Shown here piece after piece: positions 1 to 15,011 of a stretch of 64,000 nt of DNA. The notes under the pieces are model-generated. The model saw only the letters and a list, made by a program, of their open reading frames with translations, made no database searches and was not told where the DNA came from. A program made the position numbers and the translations under genes. Source of the DNA: Callipepla californica brunnescens. Its lineage: Eukaryota; Chordata; Aves; Galliformes; Odontophoridae. The stretch covers positions 6,072,001 through 6,136,000 of the forward strand of contig JALIRH010000030.1 in NCBI GenBank assembly GCA_023055505.1, read 5' to 3'. Position 1 is the stretch's first letter; each line of letters starts with the position of its first letter.

Positions 1-3000
1 TCCTATGTTCCCATTGATCCCTACCGCCCCATTGATTCCTAAGGCCCCACTGATTCCAAAGGCCCCATTGATTTTTATAGCCCCATTGAGTTCTATGGCC
101 CCATTGATTCCTATGGTCCCATTGATCGCTGTGGCCCATTTGATCCCTATGGCCCCATTGATCCCTATGGCCCCATTGATTCCTATGGTCCTATTGATCC
201 CTATGGCCCCATTGATTCCTATGGCCCCATTGATTCCTATGGTCCCATTGATCCCTATGGCCCCATTGATTCCTACGGCCCCACTGATCCCTATGGCCCC
301 ATCGATCCTATGGCCCCAATGATCCCTATGGCCCCATTGATCCTGTGGCCCCAATGATCCCTATGGCCCCATTGATCCCTATGGCCCCATTGATCCCTAT
401 GGCCACATTGATCCCTATGGCCCCATTGATTCCTATGGTCCCATTGATCCCTATGGCCCCATTGATTCCTACGGCCCCACTGATCCCTATGGCCCCATCG
501 ATCCTATGGCCCCAATGATCCCTATGGCCCCATTGATCCTATGGCCCCAGTGATCCCTATGGCCCCATTGATCCTATGGCCCCAATGATCCCTTTGGCCC
601 CATTGATCCCTATGGCCCCATTGATCCCTATGGCCCCATTGATCCTTATAGCCCTATTGAGTTCTATGGCCGCATTGATTCCTATGGTCCCATTGATCCC
701 TATGGCCCCATTGATCCCTATGGCCCCATTGAACCCTATGGCCCCATTGATTCCTATGGTCCCATTGATTCATATGGCCCCATTGAGTTCTATGGCCCCA
801 TTGAGTTCTAGGCCCCATTGATCTCTATGGCCCCATCGATTCCTTTGGCCCCATCGATTCCTATGGCCCCATTGATTTTTATGGCCCCTTTCAGTTCATT
901 GGCCCCATGGATCCCTATGGCCCCATGGATCCCTATGGCCCCATGGATCCCTATGGCCCCATGGATTCCTATGGCCCCGTGGATTCTTATGGCCCCATTG
1001 ATTCCTATGGTCCCATTGATTCATATGGCACCTTTGAGTTCTATGGCCCCATTGAGTTCGAGGCCCCATTGATCCCTATGGCCCCATTGAGTTCTATGGC
1101 CCCATTGATTCCTACGGCCTCATCGATCCCTATGGCCCCATTGATTCCTATGGCCCCATTGAGTTCTTTGGCCCAATTCATCCCTATGGCCCCACTGATC
1201 CCTATTGCCCCATTCAGTTCTATGGCTCCTTTGAGTTCATTAGCTCCAATGATCCCTATGGCCCCATTGATCCCTTTTGCCCCATTGAGTTCTATGACCC
1301 CATGAATACCTATGGTCCCACTGATTCCTATGGCCCCATTGATTCCTTTGGCCTCACTGATTCCTATGTTCCCATTGATCCCTACGGCCCCATTGATTCC
1401 TAAGGCCCCATTGATTCCAAAGGCCCTATTGATTCCTATAGCCCCATTGAGTTCTATGCCCCACTGATTCCTATGGTCCCATTGATCGCTGTGGCCCATT
1501 TGATCCCTATGGCCCCATTGATTCCTATGGTCCTATTTATCCCTATGGCCCCATTGATTCCTAGGGCCCATTGATTCCTATGGTCCCATTGATCCCTATG
1601 GCCCCATTGATTCCTACGGCCCCACTGATCCCTATGGTCCCATTGAGTTCTATGGCCCCATGGATCCCTAAGGCCCCATCGATCCCAATGGCCCCATGAG
1701 TTCTATGGCTCCATTGATTCCTATGGCCCCATTGATTCCTATGGCCCCATTAATCACTATGGCCCCATCGGTTCCTGTGGCCCCATTGATCACTATGGCC
1801 CAACTCAGTTCTATGGCACCACTGATTCCTATGGCCACTTTGATCCCTATAGCCCTGCTGAGTTCTATGGCCCCTTTGAGTTCTATGTCCGCATTGAGTC
1901 CTATGTCCCCATTGATGACTATGGCCCCATTGATGACTATGGCCCCATTGATTCCTATGGCCCCAATTATCCCTATGGCCCCATTGATCCCTATGGCCCC
2001 ATTGATGTCTATGGCCACTTTGAGTTCTATGGCCTCACTGATTCCTATGGTCCCATTGATCCCTATCACCCCATTGATCCCTATGGTCCCATTGATTCCT
2101 ATGGTCCCAGTGATGCCTATGGTCCCATTGATGCCTATGGCCCCATTGATTCCTATGGTCCCATTGATCCCTATGGCCCCATTGATTCCTATGGTCCCTA
2201 TGATGCCTATGGTCCCAATGATGCCTATGGCCCCATTGAGTTTAATGGCCCCATTGATACCTATGGCCCCACTGAGTTCTATGGTCCCATTGATTCCTAA
2301 GGCCCCACTGATTCCAAAGATCCCATTGATCCCTATGGCCCCATTGAGTTCTATGGCTCCATTGATTCCTATGGCCTCATTGAGTTCTATGGCCCCTTTG
2401 ATTCTTATGGCCCCATTGATTTCTAAGTCCCCATTGAGTTCTATGGCCCAATTGATCCCTATGTTTCCATTGATCCCTATGGCCCCATGGAGTTCGATGG
2501 CCCCTTTGAGTTCTATGGCTCCATTGATTCCTATGGTCCCTTTGATTCCTATGGCCTTATTGATCCCTATGGCCCCTTTGATCCCTATGGCCCCATTGAG
2601 TCCTATGACCCCATTGAGTCTTACGGCCCCATTGATCGCTGTGGCCCCATTTAGTTCAATGGTGCCATTGAGTCCTATGGCTCCATTGAGTTCTAAGGCT
2701 CCATTGATCCCTATGGCCCCATTGATCCGTATGGCCCCATTGAGTTTTATGGCCCCATTGATCCCTAAGGCCCCATTGATTCCTATAGTCACATTGATCC
2801 CTATGGCCCCCTTGATTCCTATGGCCACATTGATCCCTATGGCCCCTCTGAGTTCTATGGTCCCACTGATTCCTGTGGCCTCATTGATCCCTGTGGCCCT
2901 ATGGAGTTCTATGGCCCCATTGTGTTCTGTGACTGTATTGATTATTATAGCCCCTTTGATTCCAATGGTCCCATTGATGACTATGGCCCCATTGATTCCT

Positions 3001-6000
3001 ATGGTCCCATTGATCGCTATGGTCCCATTGATTCCTGTGGCCCTACTGAGTTCTATGGCCCTACTGATTCCTATGGACCCATTGATCACTATGGCCCCAT
3101 GGATCCCTATGGCCCCATTGAGTTCTATGGCTACATTGAGATGTATGGCTCCATGATCCCTATGGCACCATTGATCCCGATGGCCCCTTTGAGTTCTATC
3201 GCCCCATTGATCCCTATGGCCCCATGGATCCCTATGGCCCCATTGATTCTTATGGCCCTATTGAGTTCTACTGCCCCGATGACTCCTATGGTCCGATTGA
3301 TCGCTGTGGCCTTATTGATCGCTGTGGCCCCATTGATCCCTATGGCCCCACTGATTTTTATGGCCCCTTTCAGTTCAATGGCCACATTGATTCCTATGGC
3401 CCCTTTGAGTTCTATGGCCCAATTGATCGCTATGGCCCCATTGATCCCCATGGCCCCGTTGAGTTCTATGGCTTTTTTGAGTTCTTTGGCTCCATTGATC
3501 CCTATGGCCCCATTGATTCCTATGGTCCCATTGATTTTTATGGCCCCTTTAACTTCATTGGCCACATTTATTCCTATGGCCCCATTGATCCCTATGGCCC
3601 CATGGATCCCTATGGCCCCATTGATCCCTATTGCCCGATGGATTCCTATGGCCCCATGGATTCTTATGGCCCCATTGATTCCTATGGTCCCATTGATTCA
3701 TATGGCCCCATTGATTTCTATGGCCCCATTGAGTTCTAGGCCCCATTGATCCCTATGGCCCCTTTGAGTTCTATGGCCCCATTGATCCCTATCGCCTCAT
3801 CGATCCCTATGGCCCCATCGATATTTATGGCCCCATCGATTCCTATGGCCCCATCGATTCCTATGGTCCAATTGATCTCTATGGCCCCATTGAGCCGTAT
3901 GGCCCCAGTGATCACTATGGCCCCTTTTAGTTCTATGGCTCCATTGATCCCTCTAGCCCCAATGATCCCTATGTCCCCATTGATTCCTATAGCCCCATAG
4001 ATTCCTATGGTCCCATTGGTTCCTATGGCCTAATTGAGTTCTATGGCCCCATTGAGTTCTATGGTCTCATTGATCCCTATGGCCACACTGAGTTCGAAGC
4101 CCCCATTAATTCCTACGGCCTCATCGATTCTTATGGCCTCATCGATTCCTATGTCCCCATCGATTCCTATGGCCCCATTGAGTTCTATGGCCACATTGAT
4201 TCCTATGGCCCCATTGATCCCTCTGGCCCCATTGATTTCTATGGCCCCATTGATTCCTAAGGCCCCACGGATTCCTATGGCCCCACTGATTCCTATGGCC
4301 CCACTGATCCCTATGGCCCCATTGATTCCTATGGCCCCATTGATTCCTATGGCCCCATTGATCCCTATGGTCCCATTGATTCTTATGGCCCCACGGATCC
4401 CTAGGGCTTTATTGATTCCTGTGGCCCCATTGATCCCGGTGGCCCCATTTATTCCTATGGCCCAATTGATCCCTGTGGCCCCACGGATTCCTATGGCCAC
4501 ATTGATTCCTATGGACCCATCGATCCCTATGGCCCTATTCAGTTCTATGGCCCCACTGATTCCTATGGCCCCATTGATTCCTATGGTCCCATTGGTTCCT
4601 ATGGCCCCATTGAGTTCGAAGGCCCCATTGATTCGTACGGCCTCATCGATCCTTATGGCCGCATCGATTCCTATGTCCCCATCGATTCCTATGGCCCCAT
4701 TGAGCTCTATGCCCCATTGATCCCTATGGCCTTATTGAGTTCTATGGCCACATTGATTCCTATGGCCCCAGTGATCCCTATGGTCCCATTGATTCCTATG
4801 GTACCATTGATCCCTATGGTCCCTTTGATCCCTATGGCCCCATTGATTCCTACGACCCCTTTGATCCCTATGGCCCTATTGATCCCTATGGCTACATTGA
4901 GATCTATGGCCCCATTGATTCTTAGGGTCCCATAGATCCCTATGGCCCCTTTGATTCCTATGGTCCCATTGATCCCTATGGTCCCAATGAGTTCTATGGC
5001 CCCATTGATCCCTATGGACCCATTGAGTTCTATGGCTGCATTGATTCCTATGGTCCCTTTGATTGCTGTAACCCCGTTGATCCGTATGGCCCCATTGATC
5101 CCTATGGCCCCATTGAGTTCTATGGCCCCATTTTGTTTTATGGCCCCATTTACCACTATGGCCCCATTGATCCCTATGGCCCCATTGCGTTCTATGTCCC
5201 CATTTAGTTTTATGGCCCCATTGATCCCTATGGCCCCATTGATCCCTATGGCCGAATTGATTTCTATGGCCCCATTGATCCCTATGGCCGAATTGATTTC
5301 TATGGCCCCATTGATCCCTATGGCCCCATTGAGTTCGATGGCCCCATTAATCTCTATGGCCCCATTGATTCCTAAGGCCCCATTGATCCCTATGGCCCCA
5401 TGGATCCCTATGGCCCCACGGATTCCTATGGCCCCATTGATTCCTATGGCCCCATTGATCCCTATGGCCCCATTGATTCCTATGGCCCCATTGATCCCTA
5501 TGGCCCCACGGATTCCTATGGCCCCATTGATTCCTATGGACCCATTGATCCCTATGGCCCCATTGATTTCTATGGCCCCACTGATTCCTATGGCCCCACT
5601 GATTCCTATGGTCCCGTTGTTCCCTGTGTTCCCATTGATCCCTATGGCCCCATGGATCCCTATCGCCCCATGGATCCCTAAGGCCCCATTGATCCCTATG
5701 GCCCCGTTGAGTTCTAAGGCCGCATGGATTCCTATGGCCTTATTGATCCCTATGGCCCCATTGATCCCTATGGCCCCATTGAGTCCTATGACCCCATTGA
5801 GTCCTAGGGTCCCTTTGATTTTTATGGCCCCTTTGAGTTCTATGGCCCCCTTGAGTTCTATGGCCCCTTTGAGTTCTATGGCCTCATTGATTCCTATGTT
5901 CCCTTTGATTTTTATGGCCCCTTTGAGTTCTATGGCCCCATTGAGTTCTATGGCCCCATTGATCCCTATGGCCCCATTGATCCCTATGGCACCATTTATC

Positions 6001-9000
6001 CCTATGGCCCCATTGATACCAATGTCCCCATTGATTCCTAATGTCCCATTGATCCCGACGGCCCATTGAGTTCTATGACCCCATTGATTCCTAAAACCCC
6101 ATTGATTCCTAAGGCCCCATTGATTCCTATAGCCCCATTGAGTTCTATGGCGCCATTGATTCCTATGGTCCCATTGATCTCTGTGGCCCATTTGATCCCA
6201 ATGTACACTTTGATTCCTATGGTCCTATTGATCCCTATGGCCCCATTTATTCCTAAGGCCCCATTGATTCCGATGGTCCCATTGATTCCTATGGCCCCAT
6301 TGATTCCTATGGCCCCATAGATTCCTATGGCCCCATTGATTCCAATGGCCCCATTAATTCCTATGCTCCCATTGATCCCTATGGCCCCATTGATTCCTAT
6401 GGCCCCATAGATTCCTATGTTCCCATTGATCCCTATGGCCCCATTAAGTTCTATGGCCCCATTGATTCCTACGGCCCCATTGATCCCTATGGCCCCATTG
6501 AGTTCTATGGCCCTATTGATCCCTATGGCCCCATTGATCCCTATGGCCCTATTGATCCCTATGGCCCCATTGATTCCTATGTCCCCACTGATGCCTATGG
6601 CCCCATTGATTCCTACGGTCCCATTGATCCCTATGGCCCCATTGATTCCTATGGTACCATTGATCCCTATGGTCCCTTTGATCCCTATGGCCCCATTGAT
6701 TCCTACGACCCCTTTGATCCCTATGGCCCTATTGATCCCTATGGCTACATTGAGATCTATGGCCCCATTGATTCTTATGGTCCCATTGATCCCTATTGCC
6801 CCTTTGATTCCTATGGTCCCATTGATTCCTATGGCCGCAATGATTTCTATGACCCGTTTGATCCCTATGGACCAATTGAGTTCTATGGCTGCATTGATTC
6901 CTATGGTCCCTTTGATTGCTGTAACCCCATTGATCCGTATGGCCTTGTTGATCCCTATGGCCCCATTGAGTTCTATGGCCACATTGATTCCTATGGCCCC
7001 AGTGATCCCTATGGTCCCATTGATTCCTATGGTACCATTGATCCCTATGGTCCCTTTGATCCCTATGGCCCCATTGATTCCTACGACCCCTTTGAACCCT
7101 ATGGCCCTATTGATCCCTATGGCTACATTGAGATCTATGGCCCCATTGATTCTTATGGTCCCATTGATCCCTATGGCCCCTTTGATTCCTATGGTCCCAT
7201 TGATTCCTATGGCCGCAATGATTTCTATGACCCCTTTGATCCCTATGGACCAATTGAGTTCTATGGCTGCATTGATTCCTATGGTCCCTTTGATTGCTGT
7301 AACCCCATTGATCCGTATGGCCTTGTTGATCCCTATGGCCCCATTGAGTTCTATGGCCCAATTTTGTTTTATGGCCCCATTTATCACTATGGCCCCATTG
7401 AGCCCTATGGCCGAATTGATTTCTATGGCCCCATTGATCCATATGGCCACATTGAGTTCGATGGCCCCATTAATCTCTATGGCCCCATTGATTCCTAAGG
7501 CCCCATTGATTCCTATGGCCCCATTAATCCCTATGGCAAATTGATTTCTATGGCCCCTTTGATCCCTATGGCCCCATTGAACCCGATAGCCCCATTTATC
7601 CCTATGGCTTCATTGATCCCTATTGCCCCATTGAGTTCTATGGCCGCATAGATTCCTATGGCCTAATTGATAGCTATGGCTCCATTGATCCCTAAGCCCC
7701 ATTGAGTTGTATGGCCCCATTAAGTTCTATGGCCCCATAGATTCCTATGGCCCCTTTGAGTTCTATGACCCCATTGATTCCTATGGCCCCCTTGATTTTT
7801 AAGGCCCATTTGAGTTCTATGGCCACCTTGGTTCCTATGGCCCCATTGAGTTCTTTGGCCCAATTGATCCCTATGGCCCCATTGATCCCTAAGGCCCCAT
7901 TGAGTTCTATGGCTCCATTGATTCCTAGGGCCCCATTCATTTCTATGGCCCCATTGATTACTATCGACCCATTGATCGCTGTGGCCCCATTGATTCCTAT
8001 GGCCCCATTGATCCCTATGGTCCCATTGATCCCTATGGCCCCATTAATTTTCAATGGCTCCATTGAATCCTATGACCCCTTTGAGTTCTATGGCCCCATT
8101 GATTCCTATGGCCCCATTGATTTTTATGGCACCCCTGAGTTCTATGACCACATTGGTTCCTATGGCCCCATTGAGTTCTGTGACCCATTTGATCCCTATG
8201 GCCCCATTGATCCCTATGGCCCCATTGATTCCTATGGCCCCATTGATCCCTATGGCCCCATTGAATTCTATGGCCCCACTGATTTCTATGGCCTCATTGA
8301 TTCCTATGGCATCATTGTAAGGCCCCATTGATCCCTATGGCCCCACTGAGTTCTATGGCGCCACTGATTCCTATGGCACCAATGATTCCTATGGCCCCAT
8401 TGATCCCTATGGTTCCATTGATCCCTATGTCCCCAATGATTCCTACGGCCCCATTGATCCCTATGGTCCCATTGATCCCTATGGCCCCATTGATCCCTAT
8501 GGCCCCATTCATTCCTATGGCCAAATTGATCCCTATGGCCCCTTTGAGTTCTATGGCTGCATTGATCCCTATGGCCTTATTGATCCCTATGGCCCCATTG
8601 AGTTCTATGGCCCCTTTGATTCTTAAGGCCCCATTGAGTTCTATGTCTCCATTGATCCCTATGGCTCCATTGATTCCCATGGCCCCTTTGATTCCTATGT
8701 TCCCATTGATCCCTATGGCCCCTTTGAGTTCTATGTCCCATTTGAGTTCTATGGCCCCATTGATTCCTATGGCCCATTGATCCCTATGTCACCAATGAGT
8801 TCTTTGGCACCATTGATACCTATGCCCAATTGATCCCTATGGCCCCATTGATCCCTATGGCCCCATTGATCCCTATGGACCCATTCAGTTCTATGGCCAC
8901 ATTGATTCCTATGGCCCCATTGATTTTTGTCGCCCCATTGATCCCTATGGCCCCATTGGTTTTGTTGGCCCCATTGATTCCTGTGGCCCCGTTGATCCCT

Positions 9001-9077
9001 ATGGCTTTATTGATCGTTGAGGCCCCATTGATCCATATGGTCCCATTGATTCCTATGGCCCCATTGATTCTTATGGT

Positions 9078-10840
9078 CCCATTGATTCCTATGGCCCCAT
9101 TGATCCCTATGGCCCCATTGATCCCTATGGCTCTATTTATCCCTATGGCCCCTTTGATTCCTATGGCCCCATTGATCGCTGTGGCCCCACTGAGCCCTAT
9201 GGCCCCATTGAATTCTATGGCCCCATTGATTCCTATGGCCCCATTGATTTTTATGGCCCCTTTGAGTTCTATGTCCACATTGATTCCTGTGGCCCCATTG
9301 AGTTCTTTGGCCCAATTGATCCCTATGGCCCCATAGATACCTAAGGCCCCATTGAGTTCTACGGCTCCATTGATTCCTATGGCCCCATTGATTCCTATAG
9401 TCCCATTAATCCCTACGGCCCCATTGAGTTCTATGGACCCTTTGAGTTCTATGGTCCCATTGATCGCTGTGGCCCCATTGATCCCTATGTCCCCATTGAT
9501 TCTATAGCCCCTTTGATTTTTATGGCCTTTTTGAGTTCTACGGCCACATTGATTCCTATGTCCCCATTGAATTCTATGGCCCAATTGATCCCTATGGCCC
9601 CATTGATCCCTATGGCCCCATTGATCCCTATGGACACTTGGAGTTCTATGGCCCCATCGATCCCTGTGGCCCCATCGATCCCTATGGCCCCATTGATCCC
9701 TATGGCCCCATTGTTCCCTATGGCCCCATTGGTCCCTATGGCCCCATTGATCCTTATGACCCCATTGATTCCTGAGGCCCCATTGATTCCTGTGGCCCCA
9801 CTGATCCCTATGGCCCCACTGATCCCTATGGCCCCAGTGATTCCTATGGTCCCATTGATCCCTATGGCCCCTTTGATTGCTAAGGTCCCATTGTTCCTTA
9901 TGGCCCGATTGATTTTCTATGGCTCCATTGATTCCTATGGCCCCATTGATCCCTATGGCCCCATTGATTCCTGTGGCCCCTTTGATTTTTATGGCTCCAA
10001 TGAGTTCTATGTCCAATTTGATCCCTATGGCCCCATTAGTCCCTAAGGCCCTTTTGAGTTCTATGGCTCCATTGATCCCTATTGCCCCATTGATCCCTAT
10101 GGTCCCATAGAGTTCGAAGGCCCCATTGAGTTCTATGGCCCCATTGATCCCTATGGCCCCATTGATCCCTATGGCCCCATTGATCCCTATTGTCCCCATT
10201 GACTTCTATGGCATTTTTGAGTTCTATGGCCCCATTGATTCCTAAGGCCCCATTGATTCCTATGGCCCCATTGATTCCTATGGCCTCATTGAGTTCTATG
10301 GCCCCATTGAATTTTATATTCCCATTGATCCCTATGACCCCACTGATTCCTGTGGCCCCATTGATTCCTAGGGCCCCATCGATCCCTATGGCCACATTGA
10401 TCTTTATGGCCCCATTGATCCCTATGGCCCCTTGTAGTTCCATGGCCACATTGATTCCTACGGCCCCATTGATTCCTATGGCCCCATTGATCCCTATGGA
10501 CACTTGGAGTTCTATGGCCCCATCGATCCCTGTGGCCCCATCGATCCCTATGGCCCCATCGATCTTTATGGCCCCATTGATCCCTAAGGCACCATTGATT
10601 CCTATGGCCACATTGATTCCTATGACCACATTGAGTTCTATGGCCCCATTGATCCCTATGGCCTTATTGATCCCTATGGAACATGTAGTTCTAAGGCCAC
10701 ATTGATTCCTATGGCCCCATCGATTCCTATGGCCCCATTGATTACTATGGCCACATTGATCCATATGGCACCATTGAGCTCTATGGCCCCATTGATGACT
10801 ATGGCCCCATTGATTCCTTTGGCCCCATTGATTCCTATGG
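9078..10840. repeat. Higher-order block A, first copy of a 1,746-bp tandem duplication
   Basis: This block of the 18-bp satellite recurs 1,746 bases downstream, exactly 97 units. Distinctive variants are shared in order, for example GATTGCTAAGG near 9,873, the +1 unit ATTGATTTTCTATGG near 9,908 and AACATGTAGTTCTAAGG near 10,680. I found no difference in the stretches compared. The left boundary is where 9,061-9,077 stops matching 10,807-10,823. Confidence 0.93.
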
Positions 10841-12586
10841 CCCCATTGATCCCTATGGCCCCATTGATCCCTATGGCTCTATTTATCCCTATGGCCCCTT
10901 TGATTCCTATGGCCCCATTGATCGCTGTGGCCCCACTGAGCCCTATGGCCCCATTGAATTCTATGGCCCCATTGATTCCTATGGCCCCATTGATTTTTAT
11001 GGCCCCTTTGAGTTCTATGTCCACATTGATTCCTGTGGCCCCATTGAGTTCTTTGGCCCAATTGATCCCTATGGCCCCATAGATACCTAAGGCCCCATTG
11101 AGTTCTACGGCTCCATTGATTCCTATGGCCCCATTGATTCCTATAGTCCCATTAATCCCTACGGCCCCATTGAGTTCTATGGACCCTTTGAGTTCTATGG
11201 TCCCATTGATCGCTGTGGCCCCATTGATCCCTATGTCCCCATTGATTCTATAGCCCCTTTGATTTTTATGGCCTTTTTGAGTTCTACGGCCACATTGATT
11301 CCTATGTCCCCATTGAATTCTATGGCCCAATTGATCCCTATGGCCCCATTGATCCCTATGGCCCCATTGATCCCTATGGACACTTGGAGTTCTATGGCCC
11401 CATCGATCCCTGTGGCCCCATCGATCCCTATGGCCCCATTGATCCCTATGGCCCCATTGTTCCCTATGGCCCCATTGGTCCCTATGGCCCCATTGATCCT
11501 TATGACCCCATTGATTCCTGAGGCCCCATTGATTCCTGTGGCCCCACTGATCCCTATGGCCCCACTGATCCCTATGGCCCCAGTGATTCCTATGGTCCCA
11601 TTGATCCCTATGGCCCCTTTGATTGCTAAGGTCCCATTGTTCCTTATGGCCCGATTGATTTTCTATGGCTCCATTGATTCCTATGGCCCCATTGATCCCT
11701 ATGGCCCCATTGATTCCTGTGGCCCCTTTGATTTTTATGGCTCCAATGAGTTCTATGTCCAATTTGATCCCTATGGCCCCATTAGTCCCTAAGGCCCTTT
11801 TGAGTTCTATGGCTCCATTGATCCCTATTGCCCCATTGATCCCTATGGTCCCATAGAGTTCGAAGGCCCCATTGAGTTCTATGGCCCCATTGATCCCTAT
11901 GGCCCCATTGATCCCTATGGCCCCATTGATCCCTATTGTCCCCATTGACTTCTATGGCATTTTTGAGTTCTATGGCCCCATTGATTCCTAAGGCCCCATT
12001 GATTCCTATGGCCCCATTGATTCCTATGGCCTCATTGAGTTCTATGGCCCCATTGAATTTTATATTCCCATTGATCCCTATGACCCCACTGATTCCTGTG
12101 GCCCCATTGATTCCTAGGGCCCCATCGATCCCTATGGCCACATTGATCTTTATGGCCCCATTGATCCCTATGGCCCCTTGTAGTTCCATGGCCACATTGA
12201 TTCCTACGGCCCCATTGATTCCTATGGCCCCATTGATCCCTATGGACACTTGGAGTTCTATGGCCCCATCGATCCCTGTGGCCCCATCGATCCCTATGGC
12301 CCCATCGATCTTTATGGCCCCATTGATCCCTAAGGCACCATTGATTCCTATGGCCACATTGATTCCTATGACCACATTGAGTTCTATGGCCCCATTGATC
12401 CCTATGGCCTTATTGATCCCTATGGAACATGTAGTTCTAAGGCCACATTGATTCCTATGGCCCCATCGATTCCTATGGCCCCATTGATTACTATGGCCAC
12501 ATTGATCCATATGGCACCATTGAGCTCTATGGCCCCATTGATGACTATGGCCCCATTGATTCCTTTGGCCCCATTGATTCCTATGG
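10824..12586. repeat. Higher-order block A, second copy
   Basis: This is the second member of the 1,746-bp tandem pair. Matching continues to about 12,586, where TATGGTCCCATTGATCTC replaces the TATGGCCCCATTGATCCC of the first copy. The right edge of copy one and the left edge of copy two overlap by about 17 bases, close to one unit, as expected for in-register unequal crossing over. Confidence 0.93.
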
Positions 12587-14030
12587 TCCCATTGATCTCT
12601 ATGGTTACTTTGAGTTCTATGGCCCCATTGATTCCTATGCTCACATTGATTCCTATGGTCCCATTGATCGTTGTGTCCCCATTGATTCCTATGGCCCCAT
12701 TGATTCCTATGGCCCCATTGATCCCTAAGGCCACATTGATCCCTATATTAAATTTAATTCCTATGGCCCCATTGATTTTTGTTGCCCCATTGATCGCTGT
12801 GGCCCCATTGATCCCTATGGCCCCATTGATCCCTATTGCCCCATTGTTCCCTATGGCCCCATTGAGTCCTATTGCCCCACTGAGTTCTGTGGCGTCATTG
12901 ATTCCTATGGTCCCATTGATCCCTATGGCCTCTCTGAGTTCTATGGCCCCATTGATTCCTATGGTCACATTGATCCCTATAGCCCAATTGATTCCTAAGG
13001 CCCCATTGATTCCTATGGCTCCTTTGATTCCTATAGCCCCATCGATCCCTATGTGCTCATTGAGTTCTATGGCCCCATTGATCCCTATGGCCCCACTGAT
13101 CTTTATGGCCCCATGTTTTTCTATGGCCACATTGATTCCTATGGTCCCATTGTTTCCTATGGTCCCATTGATCCCTATGGCGCCATTGAGTTCTATGGAC
13201 CAACTGATTCCTATGGCCCCATTGATACCTATGGCCCCACTGATTCCTATGGCCCCATTGATCCCTATGGTCCCATTGATCCCTATGGCCCGATTGAGTT
13301 CTATTGCCCCACTGATTCCTATGGCCCCATTGATTCCTATGGCCCCATTGATCCCTATGGTTCCTTTGATCCCTATGGCCCCATTGATTCCTTTGGCCCC
13401 ATTGATTCCTATGGTCCCATTGATCTCTATGGTTACTTTGAGTTCTATGGCCCCATTGATTCCTATGCTCACATTGATTCCTATGGTCCCATTGATCGTT
13501 GTGTCCCCATTGATTCCTATGGCCCCATTGATTCCTATGGTCCCATTGATCCCTAAGGCCACATTGATCCCTATATTAAATTTAATTCCTATGGCCCCAT
13601 TGATTTTTGTTGCCCCATTGATCGCTGTGGCCCCATTGATCCCTATGGCCCCATTGATCCCTATTGCCCCATTGTTCCCTATGGCCCCATTGATCCCTAT
13701 GGCGCAATTGAGTTCTGTGGCGTCATTGATTCCTATGGTCCCATTGATCCCTATGGCCTCTCTGAGTTCTATGGCCCCATTGATTCCTATGGTCACATTG
13801 ATCCCTATAGCCCGATTGATTCCTAAGGCCCCATTGATTCCTATGGCTCCTTTGATTCCTATAGCCCCATCGATCCCTATGTGCTCATTGAGTTCTATGG
13901 CCCCATTGATCCCTATGGCCCCACTGATCTTTATGGCCCCATGTTTTTCTATGGCCACATTGATTCCTATGGCCCCATTGTTTCCTATGGTCCCATTGAT
14001 CCCTATGGCGCCATTGAGTTCTATGGCCCC
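12557..14030. repeat. 828-bp tandem duplication within array 1
   Basis: Sequence from about 12,557 repeats from about 13,385, an offset of 828 bases or 46 units. Shared markers include TATATTAAATTTAATTCC (near 12,752 and 13,571), GTGCTCATTGAG (near 13,052 and 13,880) and CCCATGTTTTTCTATGG (near 13,111 and 13,939). A handful of substitutions separate the copies, so this duplication appears older than the 1,746-bp one. Confidence 0.85.
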
Positions 14031-15011
14031 ATTGATCCCTATGGCCCCTTTGATTCCTATGGCCCCATTGATCGTTGTGTCCCCATTGATCCTTGTCGCC
14101 TCATTAATCCTTATGGCCCCACTGATTCCTATGACTCCATAGAATCCTATGGCCCCGTTGATCCCTATGGACACATTGATCCCTATAGTCCCTTTAATTC
14201 CTACGGCCCCATTGATTTTTGTGGCCCCATTGTTCCCTATGGCCCCATTGATCCCTATGGCCCCACTGAGTTCTATGGCCCCATTGATTCCTATGGTCCC
14301 ATTGATCCCTCTGGCCCCTTTGAGTTCTATGGCCCCATTGATTCCTATGGTCACATTGATCCCTATGGCCCCATTGATTCCTATGGCCCCATTGATTCCT
14401 ATGGTCACATTGATCCCTATGGCCCCATTGATTCCTATGGCCCCATTGATTCCTATGGCCCCATTGAGTTCCTTGGCCCAATTGATCCCTTTAGTCCCAC
14501 TGATTCCTATGGCCCCATTGATTCCTATGGCCCCATTGAGTTCTATGGCCCCATTGATTCCTATCGCCCCATTGATTCCCTTGGCCCCATTGTGTTCTAT
14601 AGCCACACTGATTCCTACGCCCCTTTGAGTTCTAAGGCCCATTTGATCCCTAGGGCCCCATTGATCTCTAAGGCCCCTTTGAGTTCTATGGCTCCATTAA
14701 TCCCTATAGCCCCATTGATCCCTATGGCCCCATTGAGTTCTAAGGCCCCATTGAGTTCTATGGCCCCATTAATTCCTATGTCCCCATTGATTCCTATGTC
14801 CAGATTGATTCCTATGGCCACATTGATTCCTATGGCCCCATTGAGCTCTTTGGCCCAATTGATTCCTATGGCCCCATTGATGCCTAAGGCCCTATTGAGT
14901 TCTTTGGCCCAATTGATCCCTACGGCCCAATTGATTCCTATGGCCCCATTGATTGCTATGGCCCCACTGATCTCTAAGGCCTCATTGAGTTCTATGGCTC
15001 CATTGATCCCT

